Origin: Pseudocercospora fijiensis CIRAD86
Taxonomy: Eukaryota; Ascomycota; Dothideomycetes; Mycosphaerellales; Mycosphaerellaceae
Length of the DNA: 64,000 nucleotides
Direction: 5' to 3'
Assembly: GCF_000340215.1 (NCBI RefSeq)
Contig: NW_006921533.1
Location: forward strand, 7,068,500 to 7,132,499
In this document: positions 31,101-41,940 of the stretch, in pieces
How positions within the stretch are numbered: position 1 is the first letter of the stretch
Layout of the letters: every line of letters starts with the position of its first letter
Notes under the pieces: generated by a model
Databases searched by the model: none
The model's input: the letters and a program-made list of their open reading frames with translations, nothing else
Told to the model about the DNA's origin: nothing
Made by a program: the position numbers and the translations under genes

Positions 31101-34100
31101 CGAAACGTAAAGTTGACTAAGCATGCCGATTGAGCTCGTCACGTACGGCGAGAAGTTGAGGCCTGCCGACTCCGCAATTTGCGCGAGGCTGTCGAGCGCC
31201 CAGAAATGGACCAAAGGATGAGTGTCGGCTGCGAGTGACATCAAAATGCCTACGATGTTCTTCATATGCAGGCCAGCAGCCATGCCTCCGAGCTGCGAAT
31301 GGATGTTAGCCAGAGCACTGGCACAGCCTGCGCGGACGTGAGGCTCCCGGTTCTTGACAATCTTCTCAGTCAGCCAGGTGACCTCAGAGCCGGTTAAAGC
31401 TGTACCAGAGCTCAAGCAAAGTCGACCAAGTGCGGCTGCTGCAATAGACCTGATGCTTTGATCTGGATCCTGGACGCACACATGAAGCAGACTCTGAATA
31501 GACTGTTCAGCTTTCATGTTTCTCAGCTCTCCCTTGGTCGAGCCCGCGTCACCGGTCGCCACTCGAAGTGTCGTAAAAAGGGCTAGAGCTACATTGGCAG
31601 TGATGGCGACCTTTCTGAATGGCTCTTTTGGTAAGACTGCACTCATGGATCCTGCAATCTGCTCCAGAGTGCTATCTTGGATACGTGGCGATTGTAGCGG
31701 GAAAGCTAGCGCAAATGCAGCTATTGCGGCATCAACGGCTTCTGTGGCTGGGGGACCAGGGCGGTCGTGTTCGCCATAGGCAGCTCCAAGGTAGCAGCAT
31801 GTGGCATCATTCTCGATTGCTTTGCCAACAGGCGAAAGTATGGTCTCGTCAATCTCGGACTCCACCTCATCATGGCTTGACCAATGCCTTTCTCGCTTTC
31901 CATCGATCGGGCTTCGCAGGTCAAGGCCGTGGATGCGACCTGTCACGCCGAAGCCATAGTTATCTCCGAGATCCCAGATGCTCTCCAAAGAAGCCGCAGC
32001 AGTGGCAATTGCAGCAGCGAGCGAGTTTGGAGCATCATGCTCTACATCCGAGAAGGACGCCACAGCGAGTGGCAAGATCGTTGATGACGCAGTGGCCTCG
32101 ATGCTGCCTGCTGGGCTGAGGCAGAGTAGCTGGGTGAAGCACTCGAAAACACGTCGTCTGACCATAACCTCGTAGTCTTGGAGCTGCAATGCTGCAGTCA
32201 GGCGATTGGAGGGCTCGTCACTGGTCCTTTTGGAGGGCAAATTTTGTAGGAACGATACAGTATTCTCCAGCATAGCCGACAGACGGCGTGATATATCAGA
32301 GGTCAAGAGCCGCTGGTTGAACGTGAGAAAAGCTTTGATTGAGCCAAGGGCGCACTCGCGGACGTGAGAAAGGTAGCTCAGCTCCAGCATGTTGCGTTGA
32401 CCCATGTTCTCTTTCAGCATCGGCTTGGGTAGAGCGTTCCTCCACAACAACATGAGTTGTGCTAGGTGTATTTTGACGAAGTTCGGGCCCAACGACATGA
32501 GTCCGCCTATCATAATCCAAGCTACTTGCAACTGGCAGCTCGAATTGCGCAGATCGGTGCTGCCACTGGACTTGAGCAACTCAGTGGCTTTCTGAAACAC
32601 GCGAGCGTACACATCGACCGATCCATATAGAGGATGATGCGTAGAAGTGCTTAGAATAGCGGCGAGGCCGTATGCGTAGCCCAGACATCTCCGTTGACTC
32701 TGCCTAGGACCTCCAAGCAAGTTAAGCTCGCGACCCACGCTGTTCATGCAAATCGTGACTGTCGGCAGTAACTGCTGTGGGCAGGCGAGTACGAAAGTCC
32801 GCAGTGCTCGAGCCGCTTGGATCTGAACAGTGAAGCTAGGATGCTGCAGCACTTGAATCAAACCCTCCCGACAGTGCTCGGCGATGACTGCGACTGCGGA
32901 GTCGATGCGATGTATGAGTGAGCTCAAAGCACTGATTGCGCCTATCAGGACAGCCTTAGGAGGCTCTGGCCGCTCCTTGACAGCTTGCGGATAGTCTTTG
33001 ATGATATCGTTGATCAGGAATCGACAAGCGTTAAGCTGCGCCGTTTCGCCTATCATGCTGCCAACAGCACGTTCCAGGATGAGGCGGACGTACTTGCGTG
33101 CCATAAGCTGTCGATATTTGTTGTATTGCCATCCAGCATAGTTTGACAGCTCATAGAACAGGTGCCTTGCGATCTCGCCATATTTATTCTCAACGACGCT
33201 CTCTCCCAGTGCTCTCAAGACTTTCACGTAGCAGACTGCTATGCCAGCACGGCCTCTATTCGGCGTTGATGGCTTACAGAACTGCGTGGAGAGGATCTTC
33301 AAGATTTCCTGCAATGTGAATGACAGAGCCGTTGCTGGCTTATCCGGAGCAGGAGATGACGGTCTTCCTGCGGAGTCCTCTTCCAATTCTTCCACTTTAT
33401 CGTTCTTCTTCGACTTTTTCGGCTTCTTGGTCTTGAGAACATGCTTGCTTGCGACCTCCGTGTAGCTCTTCACAAGTTGCGCAGCCAGGCATGATGCCGC
33501 AGCGTGCCGTACACGCGTCGATGGACTTTCCATCGCTCTCCATACCGCTGCCTGAAGCTTTTCAAATGCGTTCGAATCGTCAAAGTAGGACGTGGTCTGA
33601 ACCAGCTCAGTGAGAGCTTCGAACGCCGATTGCTGAACAAGCAATGACTTGTCGCTGCCGGCGGCGTTCCGAGCTTGTTTCCAGATTGCGCGTCCAAGCT
33701 CTTCATCGATAGCCACTCTGATGCCTCTCGCGATACGTGCACATGCTCGGAAGATGGCACTGCGCAATCCTGCATCACTTGCTGCAGCTTTCAAATGTTT
33801 GAGGATGGCATTGACAGCCAGAGGCGACAGACTTGTAGCACTGTCGCCAGCTGCTTCGAATATGGCGCCTAAGCAGTATATTGCCGCATGCTTCGTCTTT
33901 GGCTCTTTCTCCCTGCCAGAAGCTATTACAGCCACTAGCTCATTGATAGACTCATACAGGACCCGCCTGCTTTCTTTGCTGAAAAGGCTTGCCCAGCATC
34001 GCCCAACATTCTTCCTGATCACGCGCGAAGGCGGTGGAGAAATCAAGCATATGACTTTGTATAGTTCCTTCTTGATGTCTCCTTGCACGCGACTGTTCTC

Positions 34101-34319
34101 TTCGTCGCTTAGTCCTTCGGCATGGCGCGCAAGGTCGGCAGTAAACGTTAATAGGTATAGGCCCTGTTGCTCGGAAGGCAAAGAACGGAGCTTGGGCACA
34201 TCCAAGACGAAGGGTGATTCTGGCTCCCTAGCATTGGCTGCTGTTTCTGTTCTCTTTCCCGATTCTGTTCCTTTCTCTGTTGTAGGTTTCGAGGACGGCG
34301 TCGTTTCTGACTCCGCCAT
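28186..34319 (-). CDS. LAA1/HEATR5-type HEAT-repeat protein, with a one-frame break
   Basis: Two consecutive minus-strand ORFs, 34319-30417 (1,300 residues) and 30420-28186 (~743), together have the length (~2,040) and sequence character of LAA1/HEATR5. These are large HEAT-repeat proteins that act with the AP-1 clathrin adaptor at the trans-Golgi and endosomes. Helical repeats run almost throughout, for example LRSAIFRACARIARGIRVAID and PHVRAGCASALANIHSQLGG. At 30420 the first frame ends at TGA after PSSHRS, while the next frame continues as SQELMRWQVRLFAMECLL, so the reading shifts by -1. A 1-nt deletion (real or an assembly error) explains it. A 68-nt intron from a weak GTCGCT donor to CACAG would also restore the frame, but would remove EEVAGFA-type residues that look coding. 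Confidence 0.82.
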
Positions 34320-34491
34320 GTTTGCTGTATACTATGACATTAGAAGCGCAGTCATATGCTTGAGGCACGCAAGGAATGTGAGAGTGTAGCAAGATCAGGA
34401 GCTGTCAGTCAAGTCCAAGTCCAGCTGTGCGCGGCGCGCGGACGGGGCTCCGCGCCGTCTTTTCCGACTTTCTTTACGTTAGATTCTGTAA
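34320..34491. promoter_or_regulatory. Compact divergent promoter of the LAA1-like and TACO1-like genes
   Basis: Only 172 bp lie between the two start codons. It includes a GC-rich stretch around 34428-34458 (GCGCGGCGCGCGGACGGGGC). Confidence 0.5.
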
Positions 34492-35391
34492 ATGAACATG
34501 GCTCCAAGCAGAGGACTATTGCACCTCGTGGGCATCCCATCACATCGCTACACCTGCCGGCAATGCCGTCTGCAACTACGAGGCTTTTCATCAAGCCAGT
34601 ATGCAGCATCTGGACACTCCCGATGGAGCAAAATCAAGCACGACAAGGCCGTGGTCGATTCGCGCAAGAACAAAGCTCGATCCATCTTCTCGCAGGAGAT
34701 TGCAACAGCCTCGAAGCTCTTTGGTGGCGATCCGAATTCAAATCCACGACTCGCTGATCTGATCACGAAAGCAAAACGAGAAGGCTTCGCCAAAGCCTCC
34801 ATCGAAGCAGCAATCGCTCGCGGACAAGGAAGGTCCATCAGTGGCGCACACCTCGAGAATGTGACAGTCGAAGGAATTCTGCCAAATAACGTGGCAATCA
34901 TTGTGGAGTGCGAGACAGATAACAAGCTCAGGACTTTGGCTGATGTCAGGTTGGCCATGAAAGAACACGGTGGCACCACAACGCCCACGAGCTATTTGTT
35001 CACGAAGAAAGGTGTGATAACTTTTGAGGAGAAGCATGGCGTAGGCGTGGAAGAAGTGCTCGAAGCCGCTCTAGAGGCAGGTGCGACTGACGTCGCGCAG
35101 GATGAGCATGGACGCGTTGTTGTGACTAGTGAGCCTGAAGAGTTGAGAGCTGTGGGTGACGCTGTTAGTGCTGCACTTGGGCTGCCAATCGCCACTTCCA
35201 AGATTATCTTCGATCCGAATGAGGACACAAAGGTCGACGTGCAGAGTGAGGAGGCTGCCGGAGAGATCGTGGAGTTTCTGGATGAGCTGCATGAGAAAGA
35301 AAGCAGTGTCCAGGCAGTGGCAATCAATGTCGCTCAGGGCGAGCTTTCAGCGGATGCTTGGAACGCCCTTGCAACTCGAATCTCCAGCTAA
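34492..35391 (+). CDS. Mitochondrial YebC/TACO1-family translation factor
   Basis: Single-exon ORF of 299 residues. An N-terminal mitochondrial presequence (RYTCRQCRLQLRGFSSSQ) is followed by the YebC/TACO1 core: GHSRWSKIKHDKAVVDSRKN, then RSIFSQEIATASKLFGGDPN. Further on are NNVAIIVECETDNKLRTLAD, a GTTTPTSYLF segment and the acidic C-terminal domain. This family (human TACO1, yeast DPC29) helps mitochondrial ribosomes translate difficult sequences such as polyproline. Length and domain order are normal. ATG at 34492 or 34498 would both give the same presequence. Confidence 0.92.
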   Translation: MNMAPSRGLLHLVGIPSHRYTCRQCRLQLRGFSSSQYAASGHSRWSKIKHDKAVVDSRKNKARSIFSQEIATASKLFGGDPNSNPRLADLITKAKREGFAKASIEAAIARGQGRSISGAHLENVTVEGILPNNVAIIVECETDNKLRTLADVRLAMKEHGGTTTPTSYLFTKKGVITFEEKHGVGVEEVLEAALEAGATDVAQDEHGRVVVTSEPEELRAVGDAVSAALGLPIATSKIIFDPNEDTKVDVQSEEAAGEIVEFLDELHEKESSVQAVAINVAQGELSADAWNALATRISS

Positions 35392-35707
35392 GTTGGCAGA
35401 GGTCATGACAAAGCAACGAGATGCCTAATAGAAAGGAGCATAGAGATAGAAAGCACGAAAGCGATGGCCGCAGGTCCCTATTAGACTCTGAATACGATCT
35501 TCCTTCTACTGACCCTCTTCGCTCGCAGGTCGTCCAATGCCGCTGGTATACAGTACCATCAAGTCCAGCTCCACGCAAGTCGGCGCGGTGGGCACTGATT
35601 GTGCTCTGGTATATCTACCGGGGCCAGCAAAGACATCTTGATCAGAACTTCTTACAGCGTAAAGTCGCCCACCTCTCCACCCCACACCCCACCTCAATGC
35701 AACAATG
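35392..35707. other. Intergenic between convergent genes
   Basis: 316 bp holding the 3' ends of the TACO1-like gene and the convergent FCP1-like gene. Nothing else seen. Confidence 0.5.
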
Positions 35708-37255
35708 TCAACGCAAAGCAACTCCACCGGCCTCATCCGAATCTCCTCCAGCCTGTTCCATGGCTGTAGCCGGGGAGTCCAGCTCAGCTTGATACTTGAA
35801 TGGACTGCTTCGCATGTATGAGCATGCATTATTCCACATCTTCAGCTCATCCAGATACGATATCACTTGGCCGAGCACGTTCGTCGTCTTCTGATCTTCT
35901 CTATCCTCGAATTCCTCAATCTCGACCAGATTGTGCGGCTCGCTTGCAGCCTTCTCGATGCTATCATCGATGAGAACTGTGTTGGTGTGGTCCCACATCA
36001 TATCGGGTACAGGATTGGAGGCCTGGATCAAAGTGTCATTCCAGACCCAGGAAAGCTGTTTGTAGACCTGCACTTTCTGATTGTACGCTTCCGCTGGTAT
36101 TCCAAGCTTGTCGCGTGCCCAAATTGCCGCAAGATCCCTGTACTGCTCATGCGTGAAGAGTTCCCGGCACATCGGGTCCACATTCTCTGGCTTGGCCGAA
36201 GACCACACCATGACTTTGTGGTTGGCGAATAAATAGTCCAGAAACGCCGTCACATGAGGTCGCGCTACAAAGACTCTTCCTCGATTCTTGCGAAAGAGAA
36301 GAGTGCCATTCAGGTCAAGAATGACGAGGAGCGGGCGCGGCGCATGCAGACGCGTCGGTGGTTGAATGGCTGCATCGAGATAGTACTCGGCTGGTTGCGG
36401 GCGATCCATGACTCTAAGGCGCGGCGTTGTCTTCTGCCGGCGCTGATAATGATTTTGGTGATGAGTGGGTGGAATCTTGAGATTTGAAGGTGCAGTGTTC
36501 TGGTGTTCGGCAAACTCCTCGAGCGCGTTCTGGAGTACTTTCCGCTGTTTCTTGGGAGCTTTGTTCGCGTGCACTGGTTCTGGTTCTGCGCCGTATCTGG
36601 AATGTTTGTTAACACTCCACAACCTTCCAAGCACTTTTGAGGCTGCGACTGACCCAGCCTGGTGTTGCTGCGGCTTGAAAGCAGGCACATTTGCATTGAG
36701 CTGTGACCGCGTGCGCGAGGCTATAGGAGCACTGTCTGGAAATTGGTGCTTGGTCAGTGGCTGTTGGTATAGTGGGCGATAGTCATCGCCATAGCACTGC
36801 GTGGGCGCACCCGCTGCGTACCAATTTCCTGCTGCTTCGAAGCTGCTTTGGCCCGACGGCGGGGCTTCTTGCGAATGCCACTGCTGCTCTTGCCATGCCC
36901 AGTATCTTGCGTAGTCATCTGACCATCCGCTTGCTCGATGCTGGGCCTCGCTATGGACAGCTTGCTGACGCGCGCACTGAGGCCATCTGTTTCCGGTGAA
37001 GCGGGCATCTTGATTGTGGTACTCGTCTGGTTGTGTTGGTGGAGAAGGCGGCGCAGGAATTTTGGCGAAGAGCGAGCTGCGAAAGCCGCCGGTGTGGTCG
37101 TGGGTCTTGTTTCGCGCAGTCACGTATGCGTGTCCGTTCTTGCTGCCAAAGTCCTCCTCATAGCCACGCATCTTCAAATTTTTCTTGTTAGCATGCTCGC
37201 TGTCTCGCGGTGGTGAGACTGGAGTATGATACCTGTTGGCGGCGATGAAAGACAT
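35708..37255 (-). CDS. FCP1/NLI-interacting-factor-like HAD-family protein
   Basis: ORF of 515 residues from ATG 37255 (MSFIAANRYHTPVSPPRDSE). The frame is open upstream to 37402, but that part looks like leader. The first ~300 residues are low-complexity and rich in Gln, His, Pro and Arg. The catalytic domain follows: LLVILDLNGTLLFRKNRG at ~305, then VMVWSSAKPENVDPM, then NTVLIDDSIEKA. This is the FCP1/SCP HAD phosphatase fold. The key DxDx[TV] motif reads DLNGT, so the nucleophile Asp is present but the acid/base Asp is Asn. Activity may therefore be altered. Known relatives dephosphorylate the RNA polymerase II tail or lipins; the substrate here is unknown. Confidence 0.83.
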   Translation of the reverse strand: MSFIAANRYHTPVSPPRDSEHANKKNLKMRGYEEDFGSKNGHAYVTARNKTHDHTGGFRSSLFAKIPAPPSPPTQPDEYHNQDARFTGNRWPQCARQQAVHSEAQHRASGWSDDYARYWAWQEQQWHSQEAPPSGQSSFEAAGNWYAAGAPTQCYGDDYRPLYQQPLTKHQFPDSAPIASRTRSQLNANVPAFKPQQHQAGSVAASKVLGRLWSVNKHSRYGAEPEPVHANKAPKKQRKVLQNALEEFAEHQNTAPSNLKIPPTHHQNHYQRRQKTTPRLRVMDRPQPAEYYLDAAIQPPTRLHAPRPLLVILDLNGTLLFRKNRGRVFVARPHVTAFLDYLFANHKVMVWSSAKPENVDPMCRELFTHEQYRDLAAIWARDKLGIPAEAYNQKVQVYKQLSWVWNDTLIQASNPVPDMMWDHTNTVLIDDSIEKAASEPHNLVEIEEFEDREDQKTTNVLGQVISYLDELKMWNNACSYMRSSPFKYQAELDSPATAMEQAGGDSDEAGGVALR

Positions 37256-38005
37256 TTTGCAGCTTGTGCGACGTTTGCGTGGGTGGTGAAGCTGCAGGTG
37301 CAAACGGCGTGAAGCGCTGTGCTGGATTGCGAAGGCAAGAGCGAGGTCGAATGTGAGAGGCGAGGAAGACTTGGCAGCCTGTCGTTTGCGCGAGTCATGC
37401 ATGCAGGCCTGGCTTGGCTCGACTTCTTTGCCACGACTTCTTACATATGTACTTCACTTGATCGATGCTTGACCGTGATGCTTGGCACGCTTCCTGCCTG
37501 ACCTTCCGCGCCATGGCAGATCTTCATGCTTTATCTAACTTCTTCGATGCTGAGCGCGGGAGGATAGGAGGCGGGAGGAGATTGGGTGGCGCTCCTTACA
37601 ACGCGGTTACACGTCCGTATACCAAATCGGATGCCCGAGGAACCTACGCCGCTGCACTTGTGCTCCTAGAGATACTTCGCCTTACCGCATCCACCACACG
37701 CGTCAATACCAAACTTCACCGATCTGTGCAGCGAAAGGCGGCGGGATGCCGTCGGACGTCCGCTTTGGACAAGCGCCGCAATGCGAGATCCCTAGTCAGA
37801 TCCTGTAACAAAGTGGCTCTATCACAATGTGGTCTACAACTCACCACTGTACTTCGACTTCACGCTGCAAAGTGACCATTTCCAATGTATCGCTGTGTTC
37901 GTGGCCCGACACTCTTTTGACTACTCACCCACACTGTCTTTACCTTCGACGAACGCTGAACCTGGCACGAACGTTCTTTGGAAACCACGATACACTCGTC
38001 CCGCA
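37256..38005. promoter_or_regulatory. Divergent intergenic region of the FCP1-like and TPT-transporter genes
   Basis: 750 bp between start codons at 37255 (minus) and 38006 (plus). Several ORFs of 60-136 codons occur but show no family character or codon pattern that persuades me. The frame of the TPT gene is open upstream to 37829 but looks like leader. Confidence 0.45.
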
Positions 38006-39123
38006 ATGTTGACTCCTGAGCGTCGGAACAGCCTCTCACTCGGAGCGCAAGATGAAGATGAGAAGGCTGGCCTCGTGTACAGAGATGAGCCATCAACAGA
38101 AAGAGCAGCTGAGGCACAAGATGCCCCACTGGAATATACTGTTTCCTCGAGCAGAAAGCTTGTCTTTCTGTCGTTATACTTCATGCTCAACCTGTTCTTG
38201 ACGCTCTCGAACAAGGCTGTAATGCAGAAGGCGAAACTGCCTTGGCTGCTCACGGCACTACACACTGGCACGACCGCGATAGGATGTGCCTCATTGCTGG
38301 CGATGGGACACTTCGAGCTGACAAGGCTAGCGACGAGAGAAAACGTCATCCTCGTGGCTTTCTCAAGTCTCTTCACACTGAATATTGCCATAAGCAATGT
38401 GTCGCTGTAAGTGCAGAGGAGACTACGATGCAGAGAAGGATCGCATCTAACAGATCTAGTGCTCTTGTCTCTGTACCATTTCACCAAGTCCTCCGTTCCA
38501 CAACTCCGATTGCTACACTCCTTATCTATCGGATATTTTACGCTCGAACATTCTCTCAGCAGACTTATCTCACCATGATACCCCTGATTGTTGGTGTTGC
38601 TTTGGCAACATATGGCGACTACTACTTCACTGTCTATGGCTTCTCCATGACACTTCTCGGTGTCGTTTTGGCCGCACTCAAGGCCATCGCCAGCAATCGT
38701 CTGATGACAGGCACACTGAAGCTCTCGCCTCTGGAGCTGCTTTTCCGCATGGCGCCACTCGCAGCAGTTCAATGCCTGTTCTATGCCTGGGGAAGTGGGG
38801 AACTCGCGAGAGCCAGAGAAATCATCTCGACCGACAACATCTTCACGCCATATTTCTCGATAATCTTGGCTACCAATGCCGTCGGAGCTTTCGCCCTCAA
38901 CATCGTCTCATTCCAGACGAACAAAGTTGCAGGAGCACTCACAATTTGCGTTTGCGCCAACCTGAAACAGATCTTGACTATTGTACTTGGAATTGTTCTC
39001 TTCAGTGTACAGATGACATTGCTGAATGGAGTTGGGATGGCTATCACCGTTGTTGGAGGAATATGGTATAGTAAGGTGGAGCTGGACAACAAGCGAGCAA
39101 AGGCTGCAAGCGGCGGCTCATGA
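38006..39123 (+). CDS. TPT-family (DMT superfamily) nucleotide-sugar/triose-phosphate-type transporter
   Basis: Two exons, 38006-38406 and 38460-39123, with a 53-bp intron (GTAAGT...TCTAG). Splicing joins NVSL to ALVSVPFHQVLRSTTP, a conserved TPT signature. 354 residues. After a ~55-residue hydrophilic N-terminus there are about ten membrane helices, including FLSLYFMLNLFLTLSNKAVM and LLGVVLAALKAIASNRLM. The end reads VVGGIWYSKVELDNKR. Fungal members sit in the Golgi or ER membrane. The substrate cannot be told from sequence alone. An upstream ATG at 37829 is in frame but unlikely. Confidence 0.9.
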
Positions 39124-39410
39124 GCAGTTATGTAATGCCTCTATTGTCTGAATCACGATCTCAAGGGAAGTCCGCTGATACTTATCGCTATCAAAAATTT
39201 TAATACTACCCTTCTAGTTCGGAAAGAAGACTCGAGAGCGAACAAGAAAGACTGCATTTGGAAGTCGCGACTCGTCTGATTGTCGCGCTCAGTAGGCATT
39301 AGATTCGTACATTATGCTCGACGTGGCTCGCATTTATCATTTCGCGAGGATCACACTGTCCGCAAGCCGGTCGTTGAATCGTTCCGCGTGCCCTGTCCGT
39401 CGGGTATATA

Positions 39411-40871
39411 CTAGTCCTCCTCAGGCTCCTGCTTGATCTTGCCTGCAAAGATTGGTTCTTGCTTGATCTTCTGCATCCTGAGACTCTCATCGTAATGCCT
39501 TGCGTCAAAGCTCCCCTCTCTGGAATCAGAGCTACCTGTGCTGATAGTACTATTCCTCTTCGACACAGTATCTGCCACGCTGAGGTCCCCGTTACCGTAC
39601 AAAAGTGTCTCCGTCGCACTAAGACGGCTGGGTTCATGCGCAGCAAGCATCTTGCGAGGTCTTCTGCCGCTTGCGCTGGAAGCGGAGGATCCTCGTCTTG
39701 TGCGACCCTCTTTGGCCGCCGTAGTCGGTCGAGAGTCTGGCTCAGGCGTACATGTTCGAGAGTTTTGTCTCGACACCGATCCGCTCCGTGAATGCGTACC
39801 TGAAGCCGTGCCATCGCGAAGGATGCTTCCCCTTCGCTGTTGTTTCTTTTGTTTCAGACTTTCATGCGAGATCTTCTCGCGGATCGCCAACTTGTCCAGC
39901 TCAAGCTGTCTTCGGGTCTTCCGGCTCGAGAAAGGATTGAAGCGAACATTGTTCCAGCCTCGCCACCCTGTCCACCAGAACAATCCTCCCTCTCGCTTGG
40001 CCACCTCTCTTCGGCGAATGCGCACCGCCGTCCGAAGCTGAGCCCTGCGTGTGTTCTCACGATCCCAGTACTCCATGCGAAAGTTGTCCCAACCTTCGCG
40101 GAAATCTGGACTGAAGGGTTTTGGTAACAGCAGCACACGAATGACATCTCCGCCAGGTGCGATGTCCTCCTCCAAAATACCATGCTTCGCAGCATGAGCA
40201 TTCCAGTGATGCGGCTCCTTGTTTCCTGTGCTTTCAATGTCTCGCGGCACGAATTGGAAGTTGACCTTTGCTTCTCGGAAGCACCCAGCCATGTCTAGCA
40301 CGGCCAACCAGCTCATCACTTCACGCAAGAAGCCACCTCGGACCACAACCACTTTCAAATTGAAGCCTCGGAGTCCGCGATTTGTGATGCTGACGAACTT
40401 CCTCGGCCAGCGAACGCCACGATCGTACATGCCTGTGGCCCAGAACAGAATGAGAGTGACGATGCCTGAGCACAACGCCAGCTTCTCGCTAGTTTCCACG
40501 ATCCAGTATACGGACCCGCCGACTCCAGAGCCATCTTCACGAGGTCTGAAGAACAACAGGTAGGTGAAGCCAGTAATCCAGGCAATGAGGCACGTAAACA
40601 AGATCAGATGCAGCCGTAATCTGGTGCGTAAGGATATGTATTGCAGCCTCAGACTGCTTTCCAGAATGAGCAGATTGAGGTAGATCTGAGGCGGAGAGGA
40701 CGGCACTGCTTCTCTTGGATCGTGTACGGTTCCTGAATGTGCTGCTGGCGGGATTGGTGCTGTCACTGAAGGTGTTGTTGCAGCATTTGCCTTGGCATTT
40801 GCCGCAAGCTGTTCGGCAGAAACATCTGGAGGAGGCGCACCCTTGACGATGCGGTCTATAGGGTCGGACAT
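39411..40871 (-). CDS. SPO7: Spo7, regulatory subunit of the Nem1-Spo7 lipin phosphatase
   Basis: Single-exon ORF of 486 residues. The Spo7 domain lies at about residues 60-270: PPQIYLNLLILESSLRLQYI, then a first membrane helix (LILFTCLIAWITGFTYLLFF) and a second (LALCSGIVTLILFWATGMY). It continues with RWPRKFVSITNRGLRGFNLK. Spo7 anchors and activates Nem1 in the nuclear/ER membrane, where the pair dephosphorylates the lipin Pah1 and so balances phospholipid and triacylglycerol synthesis. The C-terminal ~200 residues are Ser/Arg-rich and probably disordered, a filamentous-fungal extension. It is convergent with the TPT transporter gene (287 bp apart). Confidence 0.9.
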   Translation of the reverse strand: MSDPIDRIVKGAPPPDVSAEQLAANAKANAATTPSVTAPIPPAAHSGTVHDPREAVPSSPPQIYLNLLILESSLRLQYISLRTRLRLHLILFTCLIAWITGFTYLLFFRPREDGSGVGGSVYWIVETSEKLALCSGIVTLILFWATGMYDRGVRWPRKFVSITNRGLRGFNLKVVVVRGGFLREVMSWLAVLDMAGCFREAKVNFQFVPRDIESTGNKEPHHWNAHAAKHGILEEDIAPGGDVIRVLLLPKPFSPDFREGWDNFRMEYWDRENTRRAQLRTAVRIRRREVAKREGGLFWWTGWRGWNNVRFNPFSSRKTRRQLELDKLAIREKISHESLKQKKQQRRGSILRDGTASGTHSRSGSVSRQNSRTCTPEPDSRPTTAAKEGRTRRGSSASSASGRRPRKMLAAHEPSRLSATETLLYGNGDLSVADTVSKRNSTISTGSSDSREGSFDARHYDESLRMQKIKQEPIFAGKIKQEPEED

Positions 40872-41940
40872 AGCTGGAGTTCTGTCTTCGTGGATGCAAT
40901 ATGTCTTTTTGGAGCGATCGCCCGTAGACTGAAGCTGTCAATTGTGTCGCGCTCTGTCCCGCCAGACAGGGGCCGCGAGACGGGCCTGCCGCGGCGATGC
41001 AATTGGCACTGACGACCTTGTCAGACTGGACCGCCAATTTCACGTTCATTGACTTGGGGATGTTGAATTGGAGCTTCTGGAGCTTGTTCGGTGTGGTGGT
41101 TGTTGCGCGCACTCGCCTTCGCACGTGAACCAGCCAGCCAACAGCCTCTCGCCATCGCCGGCCCGCGCCTCAGCTTGCCGGCTGCGTAGAATAAGCGAAG
41201 CACCTAGGGACAAACCATCTATGCTTTTCTCCATAGCGAAGGTGTACACCAAATTTGCTACATAGGCCAGGGAAAGTTGAAGGATTGTTCCGTAGAGTGG
41301 CTTCCCGCTTGCAGGTGATGCTCTGTATATACGTCAGGTAGAATTAATTTCATTAGAATATTCACTGGAAAGTGTTTTGTCGCTTTCAGCTGTCTCGATT
41401 GCTTCCTGCCCTCGAGGGCGACGACCAGACAACCAATCGCTGAAAATTGATGTGACAAGTCGGAGATCCGTCTTCGAGAGTACTTCTACAATCTCTATAG
41501 CTTTGCTTTGGTATAGTAGTCCTTCGTTGTTTGCTTTATCGTCTTCTAGGGCTACCATCGCAATCTGACGCCCGTTTCATGTGTGAAAAGTCCCTAACAT
41601 CCGCAAGTTTTGTCTACCTCTTGCAATTATCTTTCTATATGTATCCGTAGCTCGGTCTATGGGATCATAAGTCGTTTTTAGATTTTGGTATATCGAGACA
41701 GCGGTTTGTCTGCCGCCTCGGTCAGGCCAAGCCTTGCTGCCTGAGGGCCTGAGTGGAGCAGGTACACTCGAACGGCGAAGTTCAACAGAATCGACTCTGT
41801 GCTTCATCCAACACTATGCTGCTGCCTGAACAGCCACTCGTACGACAACCAGAGCGGACACGGAGACGGCGTGAACAGCAATCCGCACCGCGGATAGGTG
41901 GCCAGCCACGTTCACGGAGTTAACAGCGAGGGAGCGTGGC
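40872..41940. other. Intergenic, 1.07 kb
   Basis: Between the Spo7 start (minus) and the Cld1-like start (plus), so it should hold both promoters. 41330-41560 is somewhat AT-richer. Short ORFs only; no repeat, RNA gene or transposon end recognised. Confidence 0.45.

Noticed and set aside
37465..37875. Plus-strand ORF of 136 codons between the FCP1-like and TPT genes
   Set aside because: No recognisable motif; it lies in a divergent promoter region and has random-looking composition.
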